Below, piece after piece: positions 35,360 to 42,802 of a stretch of DNA of 64,000 bases. Origin of the DNA: Butyrivibrio sp. M55 (GTDB taxonomy: Bacteria; Bacillota; Clostridia; Lachnospirales; Lachnospiraceae); assembly GCF_900116865.1 (NCBI RefSeq), contig NZ_FPCD01000003.1, forward strand, positions 124,001 to 188,000, written 5' to 3'. The notes under the pieces were generated by a model. The model did no database searches. It was given only the letters and a program-made list of their open reading frames with translations, and was not told the origin of the DNA. Made by a program: the position numbers and the translations under genes. How positions within the stretch are numbered: the first letter of the stretch is position 1; each line of letters opens with the position of its first letter.

Positions 35360-36279
35360 GGTACGATTACTTTTCCAAGAATGGTCTTGATCAGATCTTC
35401 GCTCGTTATATGGCTGAGCCTTGCTTCTCCCGTAAGTATCAGTCTGTGAGGAAGTGTAAGTTTAGCCGCATCTGCGATATCTTCTGGAATGCAATAATCT
35501 CTTCCCGCAAGGTATGCTATGGCCTGAGCGCATCTTAACATGGACAAAAGAGCTCTCGGGGAAGCACCTACCGCAATCTCCGGCTTATTTCTGGTCGCAT
35601 CCGTAATATTTACCGCATAGCTTCGAAGATTATCTTTTACAGTGACAGAGGCTACGTCTTTTCTCATATCCAGGATATCTTTTCCCGAAAGAACGGATTC
35701 AGTCTCTTCATGAAGCTGCCCCAAAAGAAATCTCTCCGCCATATCTTCCGATGCTCTCGTGTCAGGATATCCCACCGACAATTTGATCATGAAACGGTCA
35801 AGCTGAGCTTCGGGAAGCGGATACGTTCCCGCCATATCCACGGGATTCTGCGTTCCTATCACCATAAACGGCTGCGGAACATCAATAGGCTTACCGTCTA
35901 TAGTAACCCTGTGTTCTTCCATTACTTCCAGCAGAGCCGACTGCGTCTTGGGTGAGGTCCTGTTAAGCTCATCCGCAAGGACAATATTGCTCACAACAGG
36001 TCCCGGCATCACAGAGAACTCTCCTTTTTTCGAATCGTAGATTGAAATACCCGTTATATCTGACGGCATCGTATCAGGAGTACACTGAATCCTTGCAAAA
36101 AAAAGAGACACGGAATCCGCAAGCGCCTTTGCAAGCGTCGTCTTACCAACTCCCGGCACATCCTCCAAAAGAACATGACCGTCAGCCAAAAGTGCAATGA
36201 TAACCTTCTCAATCACATCGCCCTTTCCGACTATCCTCTTCTCTATGCTGTTCTTCAATTTCTGCACCGATTCATTCAT
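35356..36279 (-). CDS. MoxR family AAA+ ATPase
   Basis: The 307-residue AAA+ ATPase has Walker A EDVPGVGKTTLAKA, Walker B NIVLADELNRTSPKTQSALLEVMEE, sensor 1 VIGTQNPVDMAGTYPLPEAQLDRF and a C-terminal lid with GASPRALLSMLRCAQAIAYLAGR. MoxR proteins act as chaperones for von Willebrand-domain partners, here the DUF58 protein. A GTG at 36288 is in frame, but AGGAGG lies eight bases before the ATG at 36279, which gives MNESVQKLKNS. It is the first gene of the operon. Confidence 0.93.
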   Translation of the reverse strand: MNESVQKLKNSIEKRIVGKGDVIEKVIIALLADGHVLLEDVPGVGKTTLAKALADSVSLFFARIQCTPDTMPSDITGISIYDSKKGEFSVMPGPVVSNIVLADELNRTSPKTQSALLEVMEEHRVTIDGKPIDVPQPFMVIGTQNPVDMAGTYPLPEAQLDRFMIKLSVGYPDTRASEDMAERFLLGQLHEETESVLSGKDILDMRKDVASVTVKDNLRSYAVNITDATRNKPEIAVGASPRALLSMLRCAQAIAYLAGRDYCIPEDIADAAKLTLPHRLILTGEARLSHITSEDLIKTILGKVIVP

Positions 36280-36407
36280 AGTGCACACCTCCTGAGACTT
36301 GACCTATATTAACTATTATAACGGTAATTAATATATGTGTGCACGATATTTCTGTGCAAATAAAAAGCCGAGAGCTACTGTATGTTAACCTATATCTTTC
36401 TTCAATC

Positions 36408-36446
36408 TTTTCAATGCCATGGAAAGTTTTTACATGGTATTGAAAA
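36408..36446. repeat. Inverted repeat overlapping the tRNA-Pro promoter
   Basis: TTTTCAATGCCATG and CATGGTATTGAAAA form a 14-bp near-perfect dyad with an 11-base centre. There is no T-run after it on either strand, so it is more like an operator or protein site than a terminator. It covers the -35 element at 36440. Confidence 0.55.
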
Positions 36447-36468
36447 ATAGTAATATGACTGATATAAT
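36440..36468 (+). promoter_or_regulatory. Promoter of tRNA-Pro
   Basis: TTGAAA (36440-36445), a 17-base spacer and TATAAT (36463-36468) lie 36 bp before the mature tRNA 5' end. Confidence 0.8.
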
Positions 36469-36503
36469 CAGATTTGCTGTCAGATTTTTTTCAGGCAGCA
36501 CAA

Positions 36504-36577
36504 CGGAATGTGGCTCAGTTTGGTAGAGCGCTGCGTTCGGGACGCAGAGGCCGCAGGTTCGAATCCTGTCATTCCGA
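36504..36577 (+). tRNA. tRNA-Pro(CGG)
   Basis: The 74-nt cloverleaf has acceptor CGGAATG/CATTCCG, D-arm GGCTCAGTTTGGTAGAGC, anticodon arm CTGCGTTCGGGACGCAG with anticodon CGG, T-arm GCAGGTTCGAATCCTGT and discriminator A. CCA is not encoded. Confidence 0.95.
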
Positions 36578-36588
36578 CTCAGTATTTT

Positions 36589-36627
36589 CAAGGGTTTGCA
36601 GATTTGCAACCCCTTATTTTTTTATCT
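36589..36627 (+). terminator. Intrinsic terminator of tRNA-Pro
   Basis: AAGGGTTTGC pairs with GCAACCCCTT around AGATTT and is followed by ATTTTTTTAT. Confidence 0.82.
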
Positions 36628-36706
36628 CAGTTCTACCATTTTTCTACCGTTTCCAATTTATTCTCTATATAATTTACTCATAATACCATAAAGGAGGCGC
36701 ATCCCT

Positions 36707-37843
36707 ATGAGACTTGAGCTAAGCCAAAACATCAAGAAGTACCGAAAAGAAATGAATCTGACGCAGGAAGAACTTGCCGAAACTTTTGGGGTTACAGTGG
36801 GCGCGGTATCAAAGTGGGAAAGCGGAAGCACTGTTCCGGATATTTTGACAATGATGGAACTTGCAGACTTTTTTAATGTTTCAATGGATGTTCTTTTGGG
36901 ATATAATCTTTCCTCTAAAAGTATTGATGATATTTATCATAGACTCTGTGACTTGACCACGGAGCAGAAATTTGATGAGGCTGTTTCGGAAGCAGAAAAG
37001 GCGTTAGTCCGCTATCCGACTTGTTTTAAGATAATCATGGCCTGTGCGGCTTTGTATAATGTTCTCTTTATCAACGGAGGTAAAGAAGATGATGCCCAAA
37101 AAGCAGTGGAGCTATATGAGAGAGCGCTTAAATACTTTTCTCAGAATGACAATTTGAGCGTCACTGAAGTTTCGATAAGAATGGATATCGCCAGATTAAA
37201 GAGTTTTAATGATACAGATGGCGCATTGAGCGAGTTTAATAAGATCAATCACATGGGAATCGCGGATATAGAAATTGCACGTTTGTTGTCTTCAAAGGGC
37301 AAGACTGAGGAAGCGCTGGACAGATGTACAAAAGCAATGCTTTATAATCTCATGAGAGAATACGACATAGCACTTAATATGTCTTCACTGATTGCATCAC
37401 GGGGAACAAAAAAAGATTTTAAGGAAGCATATGACATTCTTGATAGAGGAATTGCATACATTGATTCCGCCGGTAACGGTAAAATCAGCTGCGCTACAAA
37501 ATTTAAGATCAATCTTCTCATAATTAAAGCTATGACTCTGTGCTTTCTAAAAGAGTATGACTCCATGAAAAAACTTATCGCTGAAGCCGGTATGCTTGCC
37601 AAGAAATATGATGCGGATCCGAATAACGCATTTCACAACGGCATGAATTTCTGGCATGCAAAAGAGGATTTTGCGCCGTATGGATTTGATGACTTAGGAT
37701 CCGGTGCTATAGAAACTATTGAACTGTTTTTTGCCGAAACTCCTGAATTATATCCGTCAAAAGAAACGAAAGAGTTTAAGGAAGCAAAGAAATATTGGCA
37801 TAACGAAGCCAAAGAGTATTGGCACAGTATCAAGGATCAATAA
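36707..37843 (+). CDS. XRE-family regulator with TPR-like C-terminal region
   Basis: The 378-residue protein starts with an XRE/Cro-type helix-turn-helix (about 6-62, IKKYRKEMNLTQEELAETFGVTVGAVSKWESGSTVPDILTMMELADFF). A long all-helical region follows with TPR-like A/Y/G spacing (about 75-300), a design found in peptide- or metabolite-responsive regulators. No ligand can be named. It stands alone after tRNA-Pro, has AAGGAGG before the ATG and is followed by a terminator. It is a candidate regulator of its own gene or of the small membrane protein downstream. Confidence 0.88.
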   Translation: MRLELSQNIKKYRKEMNLTQEELAETFGVTVGAVSKWESGSTVPDILTMMELADFFNVSMDVLLGYNLSSKSIDDIYHRLCDLTTEQKFDEAVSEAEKALVRYPTCFKIIMACAALYNVLFINGGKEDDAQKAVELYERALKYFSQNDNLSVTEVSIRMDIARLKSFNDTDGALSEFNKINHMGIADIEIARLLSSKGKTEEALDRCTKAMLYNLMREYDIALNMSSLIASRGTKKDFKEAYDILDRGIAYIDSAGNGKISCATKFKINLLIIKAMTLCFLKEYDSMKKLIAEAGMLAKKYDADPNNAFHNGMNFWHAKEDFAPYGFDDLGSGAIETIELFFAETPELYPSKETKEFKEAKKYWHNEAKEYWHSIKDQ

Positions 37844-37872
37844 CGGGTAAAAACTGACGATTTATTGATAAA

Positions 37873-37925
37873 ATCGCCCTCTTGTAGTATTATATAGTCT
37901 GCAGGGGGTGTTTTTTCTGTCTTTT
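37873..37925 (+). terminator. Intrinsic terminator of the XRE gene
   Basis: CGCCCTC pairs with GGGGGTG (with G-T pairs), with an inner TGTAG/CTGCA stem, and is followed by TTTTTTCTGTCTTTTTT. Confidence 0.7.
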
Positions 37926-37981
37926 TTGAAAAAATGCATCTAAATGATAGTGTCTTTTTTTGTAGAAAGGGAGGACCTAGG

Positions 37982-38299
37982 ATGAATTTGGAAGGAACAG
38001 AAAGAATAGACAATTTATGTAGACGGTTACGAAGAGCGAATTTGATAGCATTTATACTTACATTTGCTATTATCGCTGCGGTATTCACAGGAAGTTTGTT
38101 GTACAAAAAGACTGAACATAAAATCAAGAGCGTAAAGATCAATTACGCAACAGAACAGGAAATTCAGGACATTATAGGTTTTGAGGAATATGAAGACGGA
38201 AAATGGTTCAAAGGAAACCTTAAGTATGACCATTCCGAAGATCTTGACTACGGTATGAAGTGTGCAAACTATACCGGGGTCTTGTATGAGACTAAGTAA
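37982..38299 (+). CDS. Small single-pass membrane protein, unknown
   Basis: The 105-residue product starts at ATG 37982, seven bases after AAAGGGAGG; the frame is open from 37934, but no ribosome site supports that start. It has a basic N-terminus (DNLCRRLRRAN), one hydrophobic helix at about residues 19-41 and a charged external C-terminal part of about 60 residues. No family is recognised. It lies directly before the antitoxin RNA promoter of the type I system and shares no signal with it. Confidence 0.65.
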   Translation: MNLEGTERIDNLCRRLRRANLIAFILTFAIIAAVFTGSLLYKKTEHKIKSVKINYATEQEIQDIIGFEEYEDGKWFKGNLKYDHSEDLDYGMKCANYTGVLYETK

Positions 38300-38306
38300 G
38301 TCTTAT

Positions 38307-38334
38307 TTGACTAATAATGATTACCTGCTATAAT
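38307..38334 (+). promoter_or_regulatory. Promoter of antitoxin RNA (RNA II)
   Basis: TTGACT (38307-38312), a 16-base spacer and TATAAT (38329-38334) form a near-consensus promoter that points at nothing but the 70-nt RNA ending at the shared terminator. Confidence 0.8.
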
Positions 38335-38346
38335 AAGTGTAGGCAA

Positions 38347-38365
38347 AGAAATGAAATAGCGAGTT
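38347..38365 (+). repeat. Direct repeat a (in RNA II)
   Basis: The 19-bp copy AGAAATGAAATAGCGAGTT matches 38520-38538 in the same orientation with one difference (TAGCG against TAACG). Confidence 0.88.
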
Positions 38366-38377
38366 TAACAAGCTAAC

Positions 38378-38410
38378 AAAAAAGCTAGGAGTTGCCGCTC
38401 CTAGCTTTTT
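38378..38410. terminator. Shared bidirectional terminator of toxin and antitoxin RNAs
   Basis: AAAAAGCTAGGAG and CTCCTAGCTTTTT form a strong stem with a 6-base loop. T-runs follow on both strands, so the convergent RNAs end within each other and their 3' hairpins are mutually complementary. Confidence 0.9.
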
Positions 38411-38434
38411 CTATACCATTTTGGTCAAGGTGGT

Positions 38435-38542
38435 TTAGTCCTTAGGCTCATTGCCATGATCATCTCTGTCGAGCCATTTGCAAATGTAATAGGCTGTTAC
38501 ACTTGCCAAGACAGAAATTAGAAATGAAATAACGAGTTCCAA
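38435..38542 (-). CDS. Fst-like type I toxin peptide, 35 residues
   Basis: This reading frame starts at TTG 38542, eight bases after AAGGGG (38556-38551). It encodes a hydrophobic helix (about residues 2-20, ELVISFLISVLASVTAYY) followed by the ICKWLDRDD polar turn and a charged tail ending in NEPKD. This layout (short membrane helix, then W/V-L-D and acidic residues) is that of Fst/Ldr-family membrane toxins. The SD pairs with CCCCT (38574-38570) in a 5' stem, which would hold back translation. The mRNA would run from about 38582 to the shared terminator, roughly 205 nt, similar to RNA I of pAD1. Toxic activity is inferred. Confidence 0.82.
   Translation of the reverse strand: MELVISFLISVLASVTAYYICKWLDRDDHGNEPKD
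38520..38538 (+). repeat. Direct repeat b (antisense to toxin codons 2-8)
   Basis: AGAAATGAAATAACGAGTT matches 38347-38365 at 18 of 19 positions. On the toxin strand it covers the coding bases just after the start codon, and the similarity continues past the start codon. Confidence 0.88.
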
Positions 38543-38588
38543 GCCAACATCCCCTTCCTGTGCCTGTATAGGGGTAGCAACGCTAATG

Positions 38589-38597
38589 ATTATAACA
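38589..38597 (-). promoter_or_regulatory. Extended -10 promoter of toxin RNA I
   Basis: On the minus strand TGTTATAAT (TGn-TATAAT) lies about seven bases before the predicted 5' end near 38582. The -35 region is weak, which contrasts with the near-consensus antitoxin promoter. Confidence 0.7.
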
Positions 38598-38636
38598 TAA
38601 ACTCATTATTCATATCTTTACATATTTTGAAGTGAA

Positions 38637-39716
38637 TCAAGGAAAATCTTCAGTCTCTTTCTTCTCTAAACCGCTAAGTTCCTTAAGATCGTCAAGGCAT
38701 ATCGTCATCATATCGTCATTTGAAGGTGCTTCGAGAGTAGATACACGCTTTGCCTGATTGGTGATGATCTCTTCGAAAAGATTTCTTATCTCTCTGGCAT
38801 TGGCGAAATTATCTATACTTCCCATCTTTCTGGAAGTGATAAGTGCTCTGATCTGATGCTTAACGTCCTCTTCTACCTTGTAATCATATTTATTGCAGTT
38901 CATGTAGAAGATTTCTTCAAGTTCGTCCACCGAATAATCGGGGAACTCGATATATTTGTTGAATCTGGACTTTAATCCCGGATTACTTTCTATAAATTTC
39001 TTCATAGGCTCTGTGTAACCCGCAACTATCACAACGAAATCTTTTCTGTTATCTTCCATTGCCTTAAGTATGGTATCTATGGCTTCCTGACCAAAAGCGT
39101 CATCTTTCTGGGAAAGTGCATATGCCTCGTCAATAAAAAGGACTCCGCCCATAGCTTTTTTTATCTGCTCTGTAGTCTTAATCGCGGTCTGTCCGACATA
39201 TCCAGCAACAAGTCCCGATCTGTCTACCTCAACGAGCTGTCCTTTTGAAAGAACGCCTATCTGCTTATAAATCTTTGCGATTATTCTCGCAACGGTCGTC
39301 TTTCCCGTTCCGGGATTACCTGTGAACACAAGATGTAGTGAAACAGGCACGGATTTAAGTCCCTGCTCCTGTCTTGCTTTCTGAACCTTAACAAAAGCTG
39401 TAAGTTCTTTTACATCATCTTTTATGGAACCTAGGCCTATGAGCTTTTCAAGCGCCTCCATGGGATCTTCTTCAGGTTCCTCATCCTTCTTTTCTTCCGA
39501 AGAATTAAGGTTTCCGTCAGCAGCAAAAAGAGCCTTTGCTTCATCAAGCGCATTCTGCGCATTTTTCATAGCATCGACTTTATCTTCCACAGTCTTATCA
39601 CTAACAGTCTCTTTAGCGCTATCTTCTTTCTTTACGTTTTCTGTCCCTGCTGAAGGCTTGGAAACAGGTGTAGAAAAGAAATCACCATAAAGGCTTCCCA
39701 AAAGATCTTTGCTCAT
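38637..39716 (-). CDS. CbbX/SpoVK-type AAA ATPase
   Basis: The 359-residue protein has a disordered, Ser/Lys/Glu-rich N-terminal 95 residues and an AAA module of the CbxX/CfqX family. The module shows MEALEKLIGLGSIKDDVKELTAFV, Walker A FTGNPGTGKTTVARI, Walker B GGVLFIDEAYALSQKDDAFGQEAIDTILKAMED and an arginine-finger region NPGLKSRFNKYIEFPDYS. Relatives remodel partner complexes (Rubisco activase CbbX, sporulation SpoVK); the partner here is unknown. It is not obviously in an operon. Confidence 0.88.
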   Translation of the reverse strand: MSKDLLGSLYGDFFSTPVSKPSAGTENVKKEDSAKETVSDKTVEDKVDAMKNAQNALDEAKALFAADGNLNSSEEKKDEEPEEDPMEALEKLIGLGSIKDDVKELTAFVKVQKARQEQGLKSVPVSLHLVFTGNPGTGKTTVARIIAKIYKQIGVLSKGQLVEVDRSGLVAGYVGQTAIKTTEQIKKAMGGVLFIDEAYALSQKDDAFGQEAIDTILKAMEDNRKDFVVIVAGYTEPMKKFIESNPGLKSRFNKYIEFPDYSVDELEEIFYMNCNKYDYKVEEDVKHQIRALITSRKMGSIDNFANAREIRNLFEEIITNQAKRVSTLEAPSNDDMMTICLDDLKELSGLEKKETEDFP

Positions 39717-39742
39717 AAATAATACTCCATACTTATAGTAAA

Positions 39743-39766
39743 CGACACATCCTTACGGATGTGTCG
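39743..39766 (-). terminator. Probable terminator of the DUF5722 gene
   Basis: A perfect 10-bp stem, CGACACATCC against GGATGTGTCG with a 4-base loop, lies 26 bp after the stop. The T-content after it on the minus strand (TTTACTATAAG) is modest. Confidence 0.6.
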
Positions 39767-39791
39767 AGTCTAATTCAGTCTATTGTTAATC

Positions 39792-41450
39792 TCAGTCGTT
39801 CAAAAACCAACCGTTTCTGCTCATAAATGTTCTGTTTGCAACCAAAGCATCTACATCCTGTCCGATTATCTTGGATGCTTTTGCCTTGTAAGTTCCTGCC
39901 TCTTTTGTATCCATATACTTGTAAGCATCATAAGACTGTTTCTTGCTTCCGTCAAGGTTTTTAAGTCCCTGAGCTATATGGCTTTCCATTTCATGCGCAT
40001 CATCTGTCTCTCTGAACAGGATAAAGCTTGTGATATATGGATTGCTCTGAGCCATCGTATATGCATATACGATTGACGCAAGCTGTGCATCCTCGCCAAA
40101 GCTTGAAGTATAACCAATCTCAGAAAGTGAAATCTGTCTTACATGTCCTGCAGGATTAAGCATCTCCTCACGGTTCATATAATCTGTAAGAAGATAGATA
40201 TTCTCGATCGTAATATATGGTGTACCAAGAGATGTGCTTACATACTGGGACTGCTGCTTCCAAGCGTAAGGGTCAAACAAAGGTGCATTGTAAGGATGTA
40301 CCGAAAGTGACCAGTCTACGTTTCCTTCACGTCTCATATAGTAGTTAAATCTATCAAGATATTCTTTTGCAAGGAAACATCCCGGATTGGACTTTCTGTT
40401 CCACTCCTGATCGATAGAGTTATAAACTCTTGCATTCGCATTTACACTCTTGATACCGTTGTAGAATATTCTAAATGCCTTTACATACTCACTTACGTTG
40501 AGCTCAAGATTTGTTGAGTCCATGTAGTACCATTCTGTTCTGGCATTTATCTCGTTTCCGATTACCCAGTTATCAACAGTTCCAAACTGTCCGCCTGAAT
40601 ATCTCTGTGCAAGGAATGCTGCGATAGCCTTAAGGTGCTGTGTACCTTCATACTCTTTGGTATTCATTGCATATCCAGGACATACATGTTCATCTCTTGA
40701 AAGAGGATGTATAAGATCTGCCCCTGCAGCTGTCTTATTATTCAAAATAGTAAGAGTAAGCTGGAAGTTATTGATCGAACACCATCTTACAAAGCCGTCA
40801 TACTGCTGAAGTGCAGCCGTGTTAAACTGATATGTCTTTCCGTCATATGCAAACTCTGTTGTAGGATAAGCTCCGTTTGTTGAAGGACCTACTATATCAC
40901 CCATGTAGAGGTTATATACCATCTGTGCTATGCCGAGATCCTTAAAAGTTGCAGCGTCCGCATCATTTGGAAGAATACCCTTCATACCATGGTCGTTTCT
41001 TCCGACCGTTTTGGATGCGATTGCTTCGGGATTTGTGATGTAGTGTTCATCACTCACCTGAACCATTGATCCGCCGCTCTTTACAGCAACAAGGAATTTC
41101 TTGGAAAGATTTGACTCTTTTGTTCCAAGTGCAAGGTCAAACTTAAAAGTAGCACTCTTACCCTTCTCTGTTGTTGCCACAACATTACCTGTTACACCGT
41201 CCTGATAAACCTCATCTGCGTAAAGGTAATATTTACCGTCATCAGAACCCGGCAAACTGCTTGCAGAAACATTAACAACAACACTGTCTCCGGAAATAGT
41301 ACATGAATCAATACTTACTACTCTTCCTGCAGCTTCTACAACACTGCCGTTTTCCCCGTTAAAAGCATCATATGTACCAGCTGCACCAAGAACTGCTCCC
41401 GCTGTCATTATGATACCGATGATCATCTTAAAAGTATTACTTCTTTTCAC
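39792..41450 (-). CDS. Secreted DUF5722 protein (glycosidase-like)
   Basis: The protein of about 552 residues has an N-terminal hydrophobic helix or signal (about 9-28). A beta-rich domain follows (about 40-145), then a domain with barrel-like motifs VYNLYMGDIVGPS, FVRWCSINNFQLTLTILNN, DNWVIGNEINARTEWYYM, LSVHPYNAPLFDPYAW and SLSEIGYTSSFGEDAQLASIVYAYTMAQS. The NE of GNEIN and the E of SEIGY sit where clan-A glycosidases keep their catalytic acids. I recall this as DUF5722. GTG 41450 has GGAGG six bases upstream; the in-frame ATG 41465 lies before that site. The substrate is unknown. Confidence 0.8.
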   Translation of the reverse strand: MKRSNTFKMIIGIIMTAGAVLGAAGTYDAFNGENGSVVEAAGRVVSIDSCTISGDSVVVNVSASSLPGSDDGKYYLYADEVYQDGVTGNVVATTEKGKSATFKFDLALGTKESNLSKKFLVAVKSGGSMVQVSDEHYITNPEAIASKTVGRNDHGMKGILPNDADAATFKDLGIAQMVYNLYMGDIVGPSTNGAYPTTEFAYDGKTYQFNTAALQQYDGFVRWCSINNFQLTLTILNNKTAAGADLIHPLSRDEHVCPGYAMNTKEYEGTQHLKAIAAFLAQRYSGGQFGTVDNWVIGNEINARTEWYYMDSTNLELNVSEYVKAFRIFYNGIKSVNANARVYNSIDQEWNRKSNPGCFLAKEYLDRFNYYMRREGNVDWSLSVHPYNAPLFDPYAWKQQSQYVSTSLGTPYITIENIYLLTDYMNREEMLNPAGHVRQISLSEIGYTSSFGEDAQLASIVYAYTMAQSNPYITSFILFRETDDAHEMESHIAQGLKNLDGSKKQSYDAYKYMDTKEAGTYKAKASKIIGQDVDALVANRTFMSRNGWFLND

Positions 41451-41511
41451 AACCTTCCTCCACATCGTATTACGATATTTCTAATATTTAATTTCTTTTT
41501 TGAGTTTATAC

Positions 41512-42714
41512 TTAAAAGCGTGAATTTGCAACAGCATCAGCAAATGCCTGAACTGCATCCATATCACCTGCTGAAAGAGCACTCTTAATAGTCAGATTCT
41601 GTTCAAGTATTTTGACATTCTTAAGTGTTGCAAGTTTATCTGTCATAAGCTTAACCGTAACAGGGGCCCATGTTCCGTTCTGTCCGAGGGCAAATATCCT
41701 GTTCTGAACACCAAGCGCGATCATATCGTTTATAAACGCTTCCATCGGAGGATAGATTCCGCCGTTATATGTAGGACAGATAAGAACTATCTTGCTGCAT
41801 CTCCAAACTTCACCGATAAGATATGACACATCTGTACCTGAAACGTCATATACTTTAACGTTCTTTCCTGTCTTCTCTCTTATAGAAGCTGCAACGGCCT
41901 CTGCAGCGCTCGCTGTATGTCCGTAAAGACTTCCGTAAACAACTGCGATATCATCCGTCTCTGCCGTATATGTGCTCCACTTCTGATATTTATCGAGAAG
42001 CCAGCCTATATTTTCTCTCCATACGGGACCGTGAAGGGAAAGTATCAACTTAATATCAAGTCCTGCCGCCTTCTTAAGAACTGTCTGAACCGGCATGCCA
42101 TACTTACCTACGATGTTTGCGTAATATCTTCTTGCGGAATCAAGGAAATCTTTCTCATAATCATACTCATCCGCAAACAGTCCGCCATCGAGTGCTCCGA
42201 ATGTACCGAATGCATCTGCGGCGAAAAGAGCTTTCGATGTAACATCATATGCCATCAATACCTCGGGCCAATGAACCATGGGAGCAGCAACAAATTTAAA
42301 TGTGTGCTTTCCTGTTGAGAGTTCATCCCCTTCTTTTACTTCCAATTTTTTATAGTTTTCAGACTCGGGGAAAAACTGCTTCATAAACTCAAAAGATTTG
42401 CTCGAGCTGACCACTGTAACCTCAGGAAACATCGTAACTACAGTGTTTATAAGAGAACAGTGATCGGGCTCCATATGAAGTACCACAAGATAGTCCAATT
42501 TTTTACCCGAAATAACTGTCTTAAGATTCTCAAGATATTGGTCTGAAATTGTTATATCAGCAGTGTCAAAAACTGCCGTCTTCTCATCGTCAATAAAATA
42601 GCTGTTGTATGAAACGCCTTCGGGAATCGGAAAAATATTCTCAAATCTTGCAAGTCTTCTGTCACTTCCTCCGATCCAGAAAATATCATCAATTACTTTT
42701 TTTATGCCGTTCAT
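41512..42714 (-). CDS. fprA: FprA-type flavodiiron protein
   Basis: The protein of about 400 residues has a metallo-beta-lactamase-like diiron domain with ligands in VLHMEPDHCSLI (H-x-E-x-D-H), a His in APMVHWPEVL, an Asp in LFAADAFGTFG and a His in LSLHGPVWR. A C-terminal flavodoxin domain follows (AVVYGSLYGHTASAAEAVAASI). Flavodiiron proteins reduce O2 to water or NO to N2O in anaerobes. A longer reading from 42783 lacks support; AGGAG lies eight bases before ATG 42714. The flavin reductase at 47.2 kb could be a source of reduced flavin, but that link is only inference. Confidence 0.93.
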   Translation of the reverse strand: MNGIKKVIDDIFWIGGSDRRLARFENIFPIPEGVSYNSYFIDDEKTAVFDTADITISDQYLENLKTVISGKKLDYLVVLHMEPDHCSLINTVVTMFPEVTVVSSSKSFEFMKQFFPESENYKKLEVKEGDELSTGKHTFKFVAAPMVHWPEVLMAYDVTSKALFAADAFGTFGALDGGLFADEYDYEKDFLDSARRYYANIVGKYGMPVQTVLKKAAGLDIKLILSLHGPVWRENIGWLLDKYQKWSTYTAETDDIAVVYGSLYGHTASAAEAVAASIREKTGKNVKVYDVSGTDVSYLIGEVWRCSKIVLICPTYNGGIYPPMEAFINDMIALGVQNRIFALGQNGTWAPVTVKLMTDKLATLKNVKILEQNLTIKSALSAGDMDAVQAFADAVANSRF

Positions 42715-42802
42715 ATAAGTCTCTCCTCTCAAAAAGATAATTTGCAATGATATAAAAACAGGGACTACAGTATGCCTCTGCACTCCCTATTTTCTCATAA
42801 AT

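Larger units (their letters stand above)
38341..38411 (+). ncRNA. Predicted antitoxin RNA II of an Fst/par-type type I system
   Basis: A transcript from the promoter at 38307-38334 would start near 38341 and end at the hairpin at 38378-38410, about 70 nt, close to the 66 nt I recall for RNA II of pAD1. Its 5' part (38347-38379) closely copies the sequence antisense to the toxin start region (38520-38549). The first 19 bases differ at one position, followed by a 2-base insertion and a further CAAGC-AACA match. It could therefore pair in trans with the toxin mRNA across the start codon and codons 2-8, while its terminator is complementary to the toxin mRNA 3' end. Predicted from sequence only. 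Confidence 0.75.
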
